Below are positions 36,801 to 49,640 of a stretch of DNA of 64,000 nucleotides, piece by piece. A model generated the notes under the pieces. That model made no database searches. It was given only the letters and a program-made list of their open reading frames with translations, and had not been told where the DNA came from. A program made the position numbers and the translations under genes. Each line of letters opens with the position of its first letter. Position 1 is the first letter of the stretch. Source of the DNA: Stromatinia cepivora (lineage: Eukaryota > Ascomycota > Leotiomycetes > Helotiales > Sclerotiniaceae); assembly GCA_014898415.1 (NCBI GenBank), contig RCTD01000024.1, positions 124,001-188,000 on the forward strand, given 5' to 3'.

Positions 36801-39390
36801 TGTAGGTAAAGATATTAACATTGTTCAAAAAGATGCCCATAATAATAATACAGATCCCGACCTTACCGAATATATTGATATAGGGAATATAGAATATGAG
36901 CTTATTAATTGTACTACTGAAATTCTTTATGGTATATACGAAAATAATCCAGAGATCGCTTCAATCAATCAACTTCAATATTCCAAAAGGAAGTATATAC
37001 ACTAGAATAATCAATTAGAATATTTTATAAAAGAAATCCAATTATTACAAAAACTACCGTGTTTTATATATTCATTTGATCGATTTATAAAGGATTCGCG
37101 GATTTATAATTTTGAATAGATACTTAAAGAGTTTATATTATAAGGATTGAAATACTCAGGGTTCAAATCAATCCATCTGAATTTCAATCATACAATTACC
37201 ATTCAAAGTTATTTCTCTTCCAGGAGTCACCTGACTCTCGCATCCCAAAGCAATCAATATGCACACAAAGACAATTGTATATACAACAACATCATCAAAG
37301 GAACAATCCTAATACTGGATTTTATATAGGAATTATTATATCTTAAAGAATAGATTCAATAAGATTACCCTATTTAAACAATTTTCATTTTACATTTTGA
37401 TCTGATCAATAAGGAATAAACAATATAAAGAAATATTTCCAATTTATAACAATTCACAATATAATCATTATTAGAATTGAAGCAAAACCATTATTGCCTT
37501 CCATCTGATCTACAATTAATGGATTACAAACAACACCACTTCCTCGAATTCATATATTTGCAGCTCCAAAATTACCTCGTTTTTATTACCAATTAGAAAA
37601 TCATCAAATGGAATATTGGTTCAAACAAGATTGCGATCTTGAGATTAATAACCTTAAAGCTAAGAAAACCTAACATGAAATCGATTCTGAATCGGAACCT
37701 TCAAAATTGATCCCTTTTCAATGAGTATTTATATATAAATACAATAATCAAGATCTAATCATTTGTTACCATTCATATTTAATAATACAAAGAGATTTTT
37801 AAGCTAAAAATACTATTGAAACTATTTACGCCGCTACATTAGCAAACCGATTATTCCGAATTATAATAATAATCATTGTTAAATACAATTTCGAAACAAA
37901 GCAATACAATATAATCAATATTTTCATCAATATTCTACACAATCCTTCTAGTATTCCAATTATATACTATCTACCTAATGGATACAAAATCCTAAACAAA
38001 AATGTTATAATCGATCAAGCTTTATATAATCTACAAAATTCCCCAATTATATAATTTAGGGATTTCATTCAAATATTCGAGAAACTAGGATTGATACAAT
38101 ACAAAAAGGAACCATGTTTATACATTAATCTAAAATATACCATCATGATTCTTTTCTTCGTAAACGATATTTAGATTATTTATCATAAGAAAAACGAATC
38201 AGTTGCCACAAAAATCATCAAAGGAATCAAAGCTGCATATAAACTACAAGATTTAGAAAACATTAAATAGTTTCTGGGTATACGTATACTCCATAATCGA
38301 TCCAAGAAAAAATTATAATTAATTTATAACACATATATTAAAAAGATTATTAAGAAATTCAAAACAATAAACAGAACAACAAATATATCGCTCCCGATAA
38401 TAATATTTCGGAAAAATTAGGGTCAAACTTCTATATATTATAAAAATATATCAAAAGAAAATGAATTCAGTATTATATACTACAATCATTATAAAAGCGG
38501 ATATATTATTCATTACTTTGCAATTGAATTATTATTTGATTAATTCATCAAGCGATTATATAAAAGTTATCGATCATTATTTATAATATCTATGGAATAT
38601 AAGATATCTCACAATTTAATATAGTAATGATCAAATATTACAACTTTTTGTTTTCTTAGATACTTCTTTTGCAAATGATCCAGATACTCATTGATCATCT
38701 CAAAAATATATTATATCCCTTTTCGATAATTTAGTTATATAGAAAACATCCAAATAAAATACTATGACTATTTCAATTATCGAAGTAGAGTTTCTCGAAG
38801 TCGAATATACATCAAAAGAAATTATAGTAACCTTACATTTCTTAAAAAAGATCGATTTAACAATAAAAGAATCTATAACAATCTTCTGTGATAACTAATA
38901 AATAATTAGATTGATAATTGATAAGAATAAACAGATCATTATGAAACTATATCACATCGATATCCAAAATATATAGTTACATCAAGAATATTCAAAAAGG
39001 AACTTTTATATAACCTATCTACCAATTACCAATATAATTACTAACAGACTCACCAAGAATCTTATAAAACAAAAGTTTGAATACTTCCGATCTCTTTTCA
39101 ATTTACAAGATATAAATAATAAGATTATAGAGCTTGAATAACAACAATTATAAAATTTGAATAATAACAATCTAGAACTTGTATTTCTTCCCTTTAATAT
39201 AAATAGAATGAATTCTATTTAGTATCCCAGATTATTATACTTTTCTACAATACACTTTAATTCGTATACTTTATATTCATCAGAAAACAAAGAATAATCA
39301 AGATCGATCACTTCTCCGTTTTTCACTTTTCTGTTTTCGAAAAAGAATAAACTTCTTTTTAAATTCAATAATTTAAAATTCAAATAAAAG
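33885..39390 (+). pseudogene. Copia B1 gag-pol remnants
   Basis: Gag occupies about 33885-34790. The protease lies at 34856-35194, open for 112 codons, with active-site relic LLDNYGVIYIVNN and LILNDIVFIPGFYINIV. Integrase and linker follow to about 37350, including an open stretch at 36367-37005. RT lies at about 37800-38310 (AAATLANRLF-like region, then KKEPCLYINLKYTIMILFFV with DDI changed to NDI). RNase H lies at about 38640-39130 (LFVFLDTSFANDPDTH, then TNRLTKNLIKQKFEYFRSLF). A coiled tail rich in Gln/Asn/Leu ends near 39390. Stops are mainly TAA/TAG for Gln and TGA for Trp/Arg. Confidence 0.82.
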
Positions 39391-40654
39391 AACCTTTAGA
39401 TTATCTGTAACAATCAAAAAATAAAAAACAATTAAAGCAACCAGAATTATTGATACCATTAGTATTATAAAAGCTAAAGGATTATCCCTCCTTTCCCTTT
39501 TCTTTAAATATACCATCCGTTTTTTCCTCCTTTTCTTCTCTATTACTCTTTCTCTCTCATCCTCATTATCGCTCTCCGAAATCACAATATATTTCTTCCA
39601 CTCAATCTTTCAAGGATTTCGATAAATAATATAACAAAGAAAAAAAGAACAATGATACAAAGACAAAAGAACAATTTCTCTTTTCTCCTCAATCTCCAAT
39701 ATTATCTTCATTACAATTCTATATCCCTACTTAGATTATACAACCAATAATCAATATATTATGAAAATAAAGGGTGAACGAAAAACTTACTTTCGAATTT
39801 TGTTGATAAACAGTAATATAATAATCTATTAAAGGATAAAAGAAAACTAATAAAAGAATATATAAATGAATACTACAATTCCAATATCAACAATTATTCA
39901 ACTTGGAAGAATCAATAAAACATTTGTTATAGAAATTATATCTTTTAATAATCAACGATTTTATATATCGAATATATAGATAATCGTTCTTTTCTTTACG
40001 ATTCCCTTTATCTTTTGTTTTGACTAAAAAGCCAGCAACTTTCAACAATCTTTTTTCTCTTTTTTCTTTATTTAATTCATTATCCGAAAAACCCAACATC
40101 AAAAGATCGAATAGATTATTATTATTAAATAAAAAAATACTCCTTCTTTTCTCTTCTTTATCAAATAATCTTTATTTTAATAATTATAAATATAAAATTA
40201 ATAAAACCTTTCAATTATATAATAGGATTCAAGAATGAAATCTACCTCCAAATTACTATCTGAATCTATAATTGATAATTGATTATAACAAACAGCAATT
40301 CCTTCAACAAAGGAGAACAGTTTTTGAAATAAATGATAATACATTATTCTAAAAACAGATTTAGTTAAACTATATTCCCAAAGATCAATATCTTGATTTG
40401 TTATTTATACTAGATTTATTAATTCTCTTTATTCAATTTGTTAATCCCTTGAAAAAGTACTAGAATCTTTTTTTGCATTTGATTCTTTCAAAACTTTCTT
40501 CTCAACTATTGTTTACTTAATACAACTGAGATTCATTTGTTTAATCTTCTTAGACCCCAAAATCTTAAATATAATAATAATCAATAAAAACTTAATTAAA
40601 ACAAAAACAAAAATACAAAAAAAGGATTCATATATCTTTAAAAAATTCACTTAT
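39185..40654 (-). pseudogene. Antisense accessory gene of copia B1 (RIP-disabled)
   Basis: This runs opposite to pol, between the pol end and the 3' LTR. The first block (40246-40654) encodes an N-terminal hydrophobic helix (CIFVFVLIKFLLIIIIFKIL) and a Gln/Glu/Asn-rich part. B1 has one extra base near the start. Its TGG in DIDLWEY is TAG in B3, and its TAA after LSCIK is CAA in B2. Further blocks are 39887-40150 (LMLGFSDNELNKEKREKRLL) and 39185-39600 (ESDNEDERERVIEKKRRKKR, a second hydrophobic helix, then a part with LDYSLFSDEYKVYEL). No known family recognised. An intron with donor after NLE (GTAGAT at 40240-40245) is possible. Confidence 0.6.
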
Positions 40655-41019
40655 TTTATTTCACTATTACAATCAATATACTATAACCTAACAACTATAT
40701 ACATTCTTAATTGCTATATTACAGAATCGATCAATCATCTGTATTCTCCCGATAAAAAACTTTCTTTTTATTATTCAAAATCTTAATTTTGAAGAATATC
40801 GCAGATAGCAAACCAAAGACTAAAAGAAATTTGCAATTTATATACACTCAAATTCTTCTCTATTCTAAAAATACCAAAATCATTTCAGGTTTATACATTA
40901 CACCAATCCTTAATTGATATCTGCCTATAATCGCCTTGCATATTCATTCATGAATTATATAAATTGCCATTTTCTATACCTTTCCATTTATTTCAAATCG
41001 TCTTCCGATTTGAGGGGTG

Positions 41020-41328
41020 TATTACAAAAAGCCCTGCAATCCCCTATATCTTATGAAGAATCAAAGTGTATACTTTTCAATCGGAATGAAGGATCTATTA
41101 GCCCTTACCAATCCATCAATTGATAAAGTAATCCTGATATATTAATAAACAAAGATTTAGCCTAATTAAGGTGCATATTGATTAGATAATTATTCATTTG
41201 TTCTATATATACAGCTCTTGATTCATATAATCAAGGGCAAGTCATTCAATTCTTTTACTCTACCAATCACGTGTACCATCTATTCAACGATCCCTGAAAG
41301 TGCTGTGTAATCATACTATCCCGTGATA
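41020..41328 (+). repeat. 3' LTR of copia B1
   Basis: 309 bases, TATTACAAAAAGCC (RIP form) to CCCGTGATA, preceded by the purine tract TTGAGGGG. Confidence 0.9.
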
Positions 41329-41333
41329 TAAGG

Positions 41334-41533
41334 TAATCCTGATATACTAATAAACAAAGATCTAGCTTAATTAAAGTGTATATCGACTAGATAACCATTC
41401 ATTTGTTCTATATATATAGCTTTTGATTCATATAATCAAAGGCAAGTTATTCAATTCTTTTACTTTATTAATTATATATACCATCTATTTCTCGATCCCT
41501 GAAAATGCTGTGTAATTATATTATCCTGTGATA
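41334..41533 (+). repeat. B2 5' LTR, second part
   Basis: Last 200 bases of a family-B LTR, continuing exactly where 33072 stops. Confidence 0.88.
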
Positions 41534-41550
41534 ATTATGAACCCAATAGC
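41534..41550 (+). promoter_or_regulatory. Primer binding site of B2
   Basis: ATTATGAACCCAATAGC directly after the LTR; differs from the B1 and SMART sites only by transitions. Confidence 0.7.
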
Positions 41551-42443
41551 TTTTAAATCTATACAACTTTCTATTCAATGATTATTAAATATTCAAGGGA
41601 TTATTCTTAAAATATCATTCCTATTTTATTTATAATTCAATATTTATATTAATTCAATTATCTTTATTCAATATAATAAAAGATCAAAACGATCTTCTTT
41701 TTATAATCTATACTCAATAGCTAAAATGGTATCTATACTTGAAAAATAAATATCAAATTCAAGGAATCTAGGATTTAGTTAATTCAGAAAACAATCCATT
41801 TGTTTCTACATCAGCGATATCCATTTCAAACTCCGATTTGATAAATAAACCTATCCATATTCAAATCGATTGATTCTCAATCAAACCATTTGTTTTACTT
41901 TCCATTATCAATCTCCAAGCTAAATATAATCAAAAGAAACAAACTCAATACCAAAAGGAATTCTTAGAATATCTTATAACGATTCAATCTAAGGAAAATG
42001 TTAATAAAGATACAAAGATAAAAGATTCTGATGGTAATATATTGGAATTCATTTTTAGTAAATCCATTACTTCATTCCTAATTATCTTCCAAGAAATCTC
42101 CTCCGAACTTGTTTCTTTTCAATTAGAATATCAATATTGATAACAAGAATATATACAGAATCATAAAGCTTTCAAGAATATTTATAAATAAATCGAATCA
42201 TCAATTAATCAAGTATACCTTATAAAATTATCCATTTTCAATTAAAGTATTATAATTCTTCTATTCAAGACGATCATCAATACATTTAAAAAAAAGCTTG
42301 TATTTACGGTAACTACTGCCAAATTCGCAATACTACAAGAATATCGATCTGTTTTAATACAAGCCTCGCTCGGCAAAACCGACCCTGTCAAATGGTACAG
42401 GGATTGGATTATAGTTTATACCAAAGCTTTTGTATACAAGATT

Positions 42444-42515
42444 TGTCACGGGAAATGATTACTATATCAACCCAATTAACCATTCGTCAAGAGTGGCATC
42501 ACTTTTGGTGTGACA
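42444..42515 (+). repeat. 72-base solo LTR of the SMART family inside B2 gag
   Basis: TGTCACGGGAAATG to TTTTGGTGTGACA, exactly 72 bases, nearly free of RIP changes. AGATT is duplicated at 42439-42443 and 42516-42520. B1 keeps the empty site (ACAAGATCACTAAAAT near 34287). Confidence 0.9.
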
Positions 42516-45500
42516 AGATTATTAAAGTATAGGATAAAATCGTTATCAATACTTTTCTACAAACCATTAATACTAGGATGCTCCTAATCTAAGTAAATAT
42601 TATGATTATATAGATCGAGATAAATAATCAATTCGGATTATTCAATCTCTTATTCAAGCAATTCGGAGATGTTTTTGGAAGATTAATCTTCCAAAATTCT
42701 ATTTCCCCAAAAGCTAAAGAAGAAGTATATTCTATATTTACTTTTTCTCAAAATGATAAAAAGTCTAAAAAGAATAAAAAGAGTATCAATTTTAAAAGTA
42801 ATCAAAGGATCAAGAAGATTTGAGAATATCTTTGTAAAACCGAATCTAAATAGAACAATGGAATTAATTATAGCTATATTATATACAATTGCAAAGCTAT
42901 AGAATTAGTACTCATCGAAAAAACCAATCCACTATTCAAAAGGGTATTCAACAAAAACAAATTACAAGTAATTAAGGATCGAATAAGATCATATTTATAG
43001 AAGCAATTTCACCCTAATTAAATCAAAAGGAAATAAATGAAAAATTTTATTAATCCTCCAGGATCTTTAATCAATGCTATTATCTTGGATATTCGATATA
43101 ATCAATTAAAAGTATACTTTATAATAATAAAAGTACATTATTTATTTAATAACATTTTGCTCGATAATTGTAGTATTATATATATCATGAACAATATATC
43201 TTTATTGAATGATTATCGATATCGATCATCCGATCTCAATGATTTTGTAGAAGCAGGCACTTCCAGCTTCCAAATTCTAGGATACAGGGTTTGTATTATC
43301 AAAAGAATCATCAAAAGAAAAGGTTACTTTAATAATGATCTAATCTTGAATAATATAATATTCATCCCTGATTTTCATATCAATATCATTTTGAAGGCTT
43401 GATTGGAAAAAGCCGGCCTATAGTTTTCAGAATATAACTATATTCTTTATAAAGAAGATCATATAAATAATATAATAATTGCTTAATACATTTATACTGA
43501 AAATCTTGTATTTTTAAAATACAAATTACTTTCTATTTATTCAAGTATTTTTTTTATCTATTTCTATAAGTAATCTTTCCATAATATATCCAATAATGAA
43601 TAGAAAAATAAATAAAGCATTTTATCGTTTTTATAATCCATCTTTCCTAAAAGAAGATACAAATGAAATATAATATAAACATTTTGAATATTTGGAAAAA
43701 GAAACTCTTGAATATTTAATATTTATAATACAAAATATCAAAATAAAAGATATCATTTATTCCAATTGTATCAATTACATTTGCATTTATACAAAGCAAA
43801 TTATTTCTTGTATTCTAAATGATCATTAATCATTTCAGCCCTTCTACAAAATCTAATAAAATCTTTTTGATTTCGATAAAGAGTATAATAATACATTATA
43901 GCTTCTATTAATCAAAAAAATATATTATAATAAAATCTTTTTATATCCAATCTATTACAAAATATATAACAAAATATTTACAATCATTCAAAGTTTTGTA
44001 ATCTGAATTCATTATAAATATAGTCTAGTAATTATAATAATCAAACAGAATAATAATATATTTATCATTAGAATTATAAAAGCAATATTATTTGAGAAAT
44101 AGATTAAACAAAAAGATATCGAATTTGAACTATCCCTATCTTACATATATAAACCCAATAAAGGATCAGAATATACAAAACAAAAAATAATCACAAAACA
44201 AATAAAAATACAGATTATAGTAAATTTATTGAACAAATTATAAATAAAAACAATACAAACTGTTATTTATCTATATAATATAAATCCTTTGAAGACCAAA
44301 TCCTTCAAATCGCTCAATAAAGTATTCGATATATAGTTCCGTAATTACCTTTACAAAAATAATCCTCTATTCGCAAAGAAAATATCTAACGATCTTTATT
44401 CCAATTAGAATGGAATCTACAAATATAGATACCGAATTTACTCTTTGAATAAAAACAAAGAAACTGGAATTAATAGGAAATAATACAAAACCAATCCTTG
44501 AATATATATTGGATATTTAATGGATTATATCCCAAATATATTGATCTATTATATATAAATATCCAAATTTGATAAAATTATTATCACTCGAAATATAACA
44601 TTCAATAAGGAATTCATTTATTATATAGATTCTATTAATCAAATGATCGATATTCATATTACAGAAGAACTTAAACAACTTGCTAAAGTTCTTGATCAAC
44701 AAAATCATATCGAAATGAATAAGATAATCATTCAAAACGAGGATAATTATAAAGATTTCATTCATTTATCTATTTTCACGGATCGAAAAGCCCTTGATTT
44801 ATTCATCAAGTATATTTCAGATCTATTGTTTACAAACGAACTGATTTTGGGGGTAGATATAAATCTGGAGAATGATAATGGAAATAAAGAAATCAATTTA
44901 GGATTATCCAATCCATCTAAATCTTCAAATAATAAGAATAAGGTATACAATAAAGATATACGAATATCAGTCGATCCTTTCATTGAAGAAACTGGAGAAA
45001 CTGATTTTTTCATTGAAGAATAATCACATCTTGTAGATAAAGATATTAATATTGTTTAAAGAAATATTTGTAACAATAATATAGATCCCGATTTTATCGA
45101 ATATATTGATATAAGGAATATAGAGTATAAGCTTACTAATTGTATCATCGAAGTTCTTTGCGGTGTATACGAAAATGATCCAGAGATTGTTTTAATCGAT
45201 CAATCTCAATATTCCAAAAGGAAGTATATATATTAGAATAATCAATTAGAGTATTCTGTAAAAAAAATCCAGTTATTATAAAGATTGTTATGCCCTATAT
45301 ATTCATTTGATCGATTCATAAAGGATTTACAGATTTATAATCTCGAATAGATACTTAAGAAAACTTGTATTATAAGGATTGAAATATTCAAGACTTAAAT
45401 CAATCTGTTTGAGTTTCAATTATACAATTATTATTCGAAGTTATCTCTCTTTCAGGAGTTATTTAACTTTTGTATTCCAGAGTAATCAATATATATATAA

Positions 45501-47369
45501 AGGCAATTATATATATAACAATGTTATCAAAAGAGCAATCCCAATATTGGATCCTATATAGAAACTATTATATCTCAAAGAACAGACTCAATAGAATTAC
45601 TCTGCTTAAACAATTTTCATTCTATATTCTAACTTAATCAATAAGGAATAAACAATATAAAGGAATATTCTCAATTTATAATAATTCATAGTATAATCAT
45701 TATTAAAATTGAAGCAAAACCATTATTGCCTTCTATTTGATCTACAATCAATAGATTACAAACAATATTACTTCTTCGAATTCATATATTTGCAATTCCA
45801 AAATTACCTCGTTTTTATTACTAATTAGAAGATTATCAAATAGAATATTAATTCAAATAGAATTACAATCTTAAAATTAATAACTTTAAGGCTAGGAAAA
45901 CCTAATATGAAATCGATTCTAAATTGGAATTTTCAAAACCGATCCCCTTTTAATAAATATTTATATATAAATACAATAATCAAGGTTTAATTATTTGTTG
46001 TTATTCATATTTAATAATATAAGAAGATCTTCAAGCTAAAAGTATTATTGAAATTACTTACATTGTTATATTAATAAATCGATCATTCCGAATTGTAATA
46101 ACAATCATTATTAAATACAATCTCGAAACAAAGCAATACAATATAATCAATACTTTCATTAATACTTTATACAATCTTTTCAATATTTCAATTGTATATT
46201 ATCTATTTGATAAATACAAAATCCCAAATAAAAATGTTATAATCAATTAAGCTTTATATAATTTACAAGATTCCTCAATTATATAGTTTAGGGATTTCAT
46301 TTGGATATTCAAGAAACTAGGATTGATATAATACAAAAAGGAATTATGTTTATATATTAACCCAAAGTATATTATTATAATTCTTTTCTTTGTAGACAAT
46401 ATTCAGATCATTTATCATAAAAAAAACGAATCAATTGTTATAAAGATCATCAAAGAAATCAAAACTATGTATAAACTATAAGATCTGGGAAACACTAAAT
46501 AGTTTCTAGGTATATATATACTCTGTAATCGATTCAAAAAAAAGCTATAGCTAATCTATAATATATATATTGAAAAGATTGCTAAGAAATTCAAAACAAC
46601 AAATAAAACAACAAATACACCGTTTTCAATAATAATATTTCGGAAAAATTAGAGTCAAGCTTCTATATATATTATAAAAATGTATCAAAAGAAAATGAGC
46701 TCAATATTATATACTATAATCATTATAAAAACGGATATATTATTCGCTGTTTTGTAATTGAACCATTATTTGATCAATTTATCGAACAATTATATAAAAG
46801 CTATCGATCATTATTTATAATATCTATAGAATATAAGATATCTTGTAATCCAATATAATAGTAATCAAATACCATAACTTTTTATCTTCTTAGATACTTT
46901 TTTTATAGATAATCCAGATACTCGTCAATTATTCTAAGGGTATATTATATCCCTTTTCGGTGGCTTAATTGTATGGAAAGTGTTTAAGCAAGATACTATG
47001 ATCATCTCAATTATCGAAACAGAACTTTTCAGAATCGAGTATATATCAAAAGAAACTATAGCAATCTTATATTTTTTAAAAAAGATTGATCTAGCAATGA
47101 AAAAGTTTATAATGATCTTTTATAACAATTAACAAACGATTAGATTAATAATTAGTAAGAACAAATAGATCACTACAAAACTATATTACATCGATATCCA
47201 AAATATATAATTACATCAAGAATATTCAAAAAAGAACTTTTATATAATCTATCTACCGACCACCAATATAACTATTAATAGACTCATTAAAAACCTTACA
47301 AAACAAAAGTTCGAATACTTCTGATCTTTTCTCAATCTACAAGATATAAACAATAGGATTATAAAGCTT

Positions 47370-47460
47370 GAATAACAACGATTATAAAATTTGAATAATA
47401 ATGATTATAGAATTTGAATAACGATAATCATAGAATTTAAATAACGATAATCTAGAGTTC
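47370..47460 (+). repeat. 23-26-base tandem repeat at the pol tail of B2
   Basis: About four units of TTGAATAACGATAATCATAGAA-like sequence coding in the ancestor for a Leu/Gln/Asn-rich tail. B1 has about two units (39130-39185) and B3 about three (51115-51200), so copy number differs between copies. Confidence 0.65.
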
Positions 47461-48938
47461 GTATTTTTTCCCTTTGATGTAAATGAAATGAATCCTATTT
47501 GGTATCCTAGACTATTATACTTTTCCACAATGCACTCCAATTTGTGTATTTTATATTTATTAGGAAACAAAGAATAATCAAAACCGATCATTTTTTTGTT
47601 CTTCATTTTTCTATTTTCTAAGAAAAATAAATTTCTTTCTAAATTCAATAATTTGAAATTCAAATAAAAAAATCTCTAAATTATCTATAATAATCAAGGA
47701 ACAAAGAACAATTAAAGCAACCGAAACTATTAATGCTATCGATATTACAAAAGCCAAAGGACTATCCTTCCTTTCCTTTTTCTTTAGATATACTACCCAC
47801 TTTTTTCTTTTCTTCTTTTTTACCACTCTTTCTCTTTTATCCTCATTATCACTTTTTGAAATCACAATATATTTCTTCTGTTCAGTTTTTCGAGGACTTT
47901 AATAAGTAATATAATAAGGAAAAAGGGAACAACAATATACTAACGAAAGAACAACTTTTCTTTTCTTTTTGATCTTTAATATCATCTTTATTATAATTCT
48001 ATATCCTTATTTGAATTATACAATCAATGATCAATATATTATAAAGATAAAAAGTAAATGAAAAATTTATTTTCGAATTTTGCTGATGAACAATAATATA
48101 ATAATCTATTAAAGGATAAAGGAAAATCGATAAAGGAGTATATAAATAAATATTACAATTCCAATATCAATGATTATTCGGTTTAAAAGAATCAATAAAA
48201 TATTTATTATAGAAATTATGTTTTTTAATGATTAACGATTTTATATATCGAATATATAAATAATCGTTTCTTTCCTTACAACTCCCTTTATCTTTTATTT
48301 TGACTAAAGAACCAGTAACTTTCGATAATCTTTTTTCTCTTTCTTCTTCATCTAATTCATTGTCCGAAAAACCCAGTATCAAAGAATCGAATGAATCATC
48401 ATTATCAAATAAAAAAATACTCCTTCTTTTCTTTTCTTTTCTTCATCAAACGATCTTTGCTTTGACAATTACAAACACAAAATTAATAAAATCTTTCAAT
48501 CATATAATAAAATTCAAAAATGAAACCTACCTCCAAATTACTATCTGAATCTATAACTAGCAATTGATTATAACAAACAACAATTCCTTTAATAAAAAAA
48601 AATGGTTTTTGAAATAAATAATTACATATCATTCTAAAAACAAATTTAATTAAATTATACTCCCAAAAATCGATATCTTAATTCATCATTTATATTAGAT
48701 TTATTAATTCTTTTTACTCAACTTATTAATCCTTCAAAGGAATACTAAAATCTTCTTTTACATTCAACTCTCTCAAAACTTTCTTTTTAACCATCATTTG
48801 CCTAATACAACTGAAATTCATTTATTTAGCCTTTTTAAACCCCAAAATCTTAAATATAATAATAATCAATAAAAACTTGATTAAAACAAAAATAAGAATA
48901 CAAAAAGGGGATCTATATATTTTTAAAAATTCATTCAT
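47382..48938 (-). pseudogene. Antisense accessory gene of copia B2 (RIP-disabled)
   Basis: ATG at 48938 opens MNEFLKIYRSPFCILIFVLI, a hydrophobic N-terminus. The first block, 48531-48938, is 408 bases (136 codons), the same length as in B3. Its stops fall where sisters have Gln: TAA after KKAK is CAA in B1 and B3, while CAA in CIRQMM is TAA in both others. Then come 48167-48400 (LILGFSDNELDEEEREKRLS), 47611-47870 (SKSDNEDKRERVVKKKKRKK plus a second hydrophobic helix) and 47382-47663 (MIGFDYSLFPNKYKIHKLEC). A possible intron follows NLE at 48530 (GTAGGT). No known family. Confidence 0.62.
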
Positions 48939-49303
48939 TTTATTTTATCATCGTAATCAATACACTATAATCTAACAATTATATATATTCTCAATTGCTA
49001 CATTACAGAATCGATCATTCATTTATATTCTCCCGATAGAAAACTTTCTTTTTATTATTCAAAATCTTGATTTTGAAGAATATTACAAATAGCAAATCAA
49101 AGATCAAAAGAAATTTGCGATTTATATATACTCAAATTCTTCTCTATTCTAAAAATACCAGGATCATTTTAGATTTATATATTACATCAATCCTTAATTG
49201 ATGTCTACCTATAATCGCCTTATATATTTATTCACAAATTATATAAATTGCTATCTTCTATACCTTTCCATTTATTTCAAATCGCTTTCCGATTTGAAGG
49301 GTA

Positions 49304-49612
49304 TATTATAGAAAACTTTGCAATCCCTTATATCTTATAAAGAATCAAAGCATATACTTTCCAATCAGAATAAAGGATCTACTAACCCTTACCAATCCAT
49401 CAATTGATAAAGTGATCCTGATATACTAATAAACAAAAATCTAATCTAATTAAGGTATATATCAATTAAATAATCACTCATTTGTTCTATATATACAGTT
49501 CTTGATTCATATAATCAAGGGCAAATCATTTAATTCTTTTACTTTACCAATCATATGTACCATTTATTCAACGATCCCTGAAAGTGCTGTGTAATCATAC
49601 TATCCCGTAATA
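49304..49612 (+). repeat. 3' LTR of copia B2
   Basis: 309 bases, TATTATAGAAAACTTTG to CCCGTAATA. Confidence 0.85.
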
Positions 49613-49640
49613 AATATATTAATCATGATAATGAAATAAA

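Larger units (their letters stand above)
33073..41328 (+). mobile_element. Ty1/copia element B1, complete, RIP-mutated
   Basis: 8256 bases with 309-base LTRs 33073-33381 and 41020-41328 and the TAAGG duplication at 33068-33072 and 41329-41333. A half-tRNA-iMet primer site follows the 5' LTR; a GATTTGAGGGG purine tract precedes the 3' LTR. It is larger than most fungal copia elements because about 1.6 kb between pol and the 3' LTR carries an antisense reading frame. Confidence 0.92.
41900..47460 (+). pseudogene. Copia B2 gag-pol remnants
   Basis: Same order as B1: gag about 41900-43000 (cut by a 72-base LTR at 42444), protease about 43037-43440 (LLDNCSIIYIMNN, FVEAGTSSFQILGY, IIFIPDFHINII), integrase and linker to about 45560, RT about 46010-46530, RNase H about 46870-47350. 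The end of the frame runs into a tandem repeat at 47370-47460. Heavily interrupted by RIP-type stops. Confidence 0.8.
32965..49612 (+). mobile_element. Ty1/copia element B2, interrupted in its 5' LTR by B1
   Basis: The 5' LTR is in two pieces, 32965-33072 and 41334-41533 (308 bases in all), separated by B1 with the duplicated TAAGG. The inside is 41534-49303 and the 3' LTR 49304-49612. No target duplication for B2 itself is visible (ATAGA versus AATAT), perhaps because B3 now abuts its right end. Confidence 0.88.

Noticed and set aside
34856..37005. Open stretches of copia B1 as host genes
   Set aside because: They are protease and integrase/linker parts of the B1 polyprotein, with diverged equivalents at the same places in B2.
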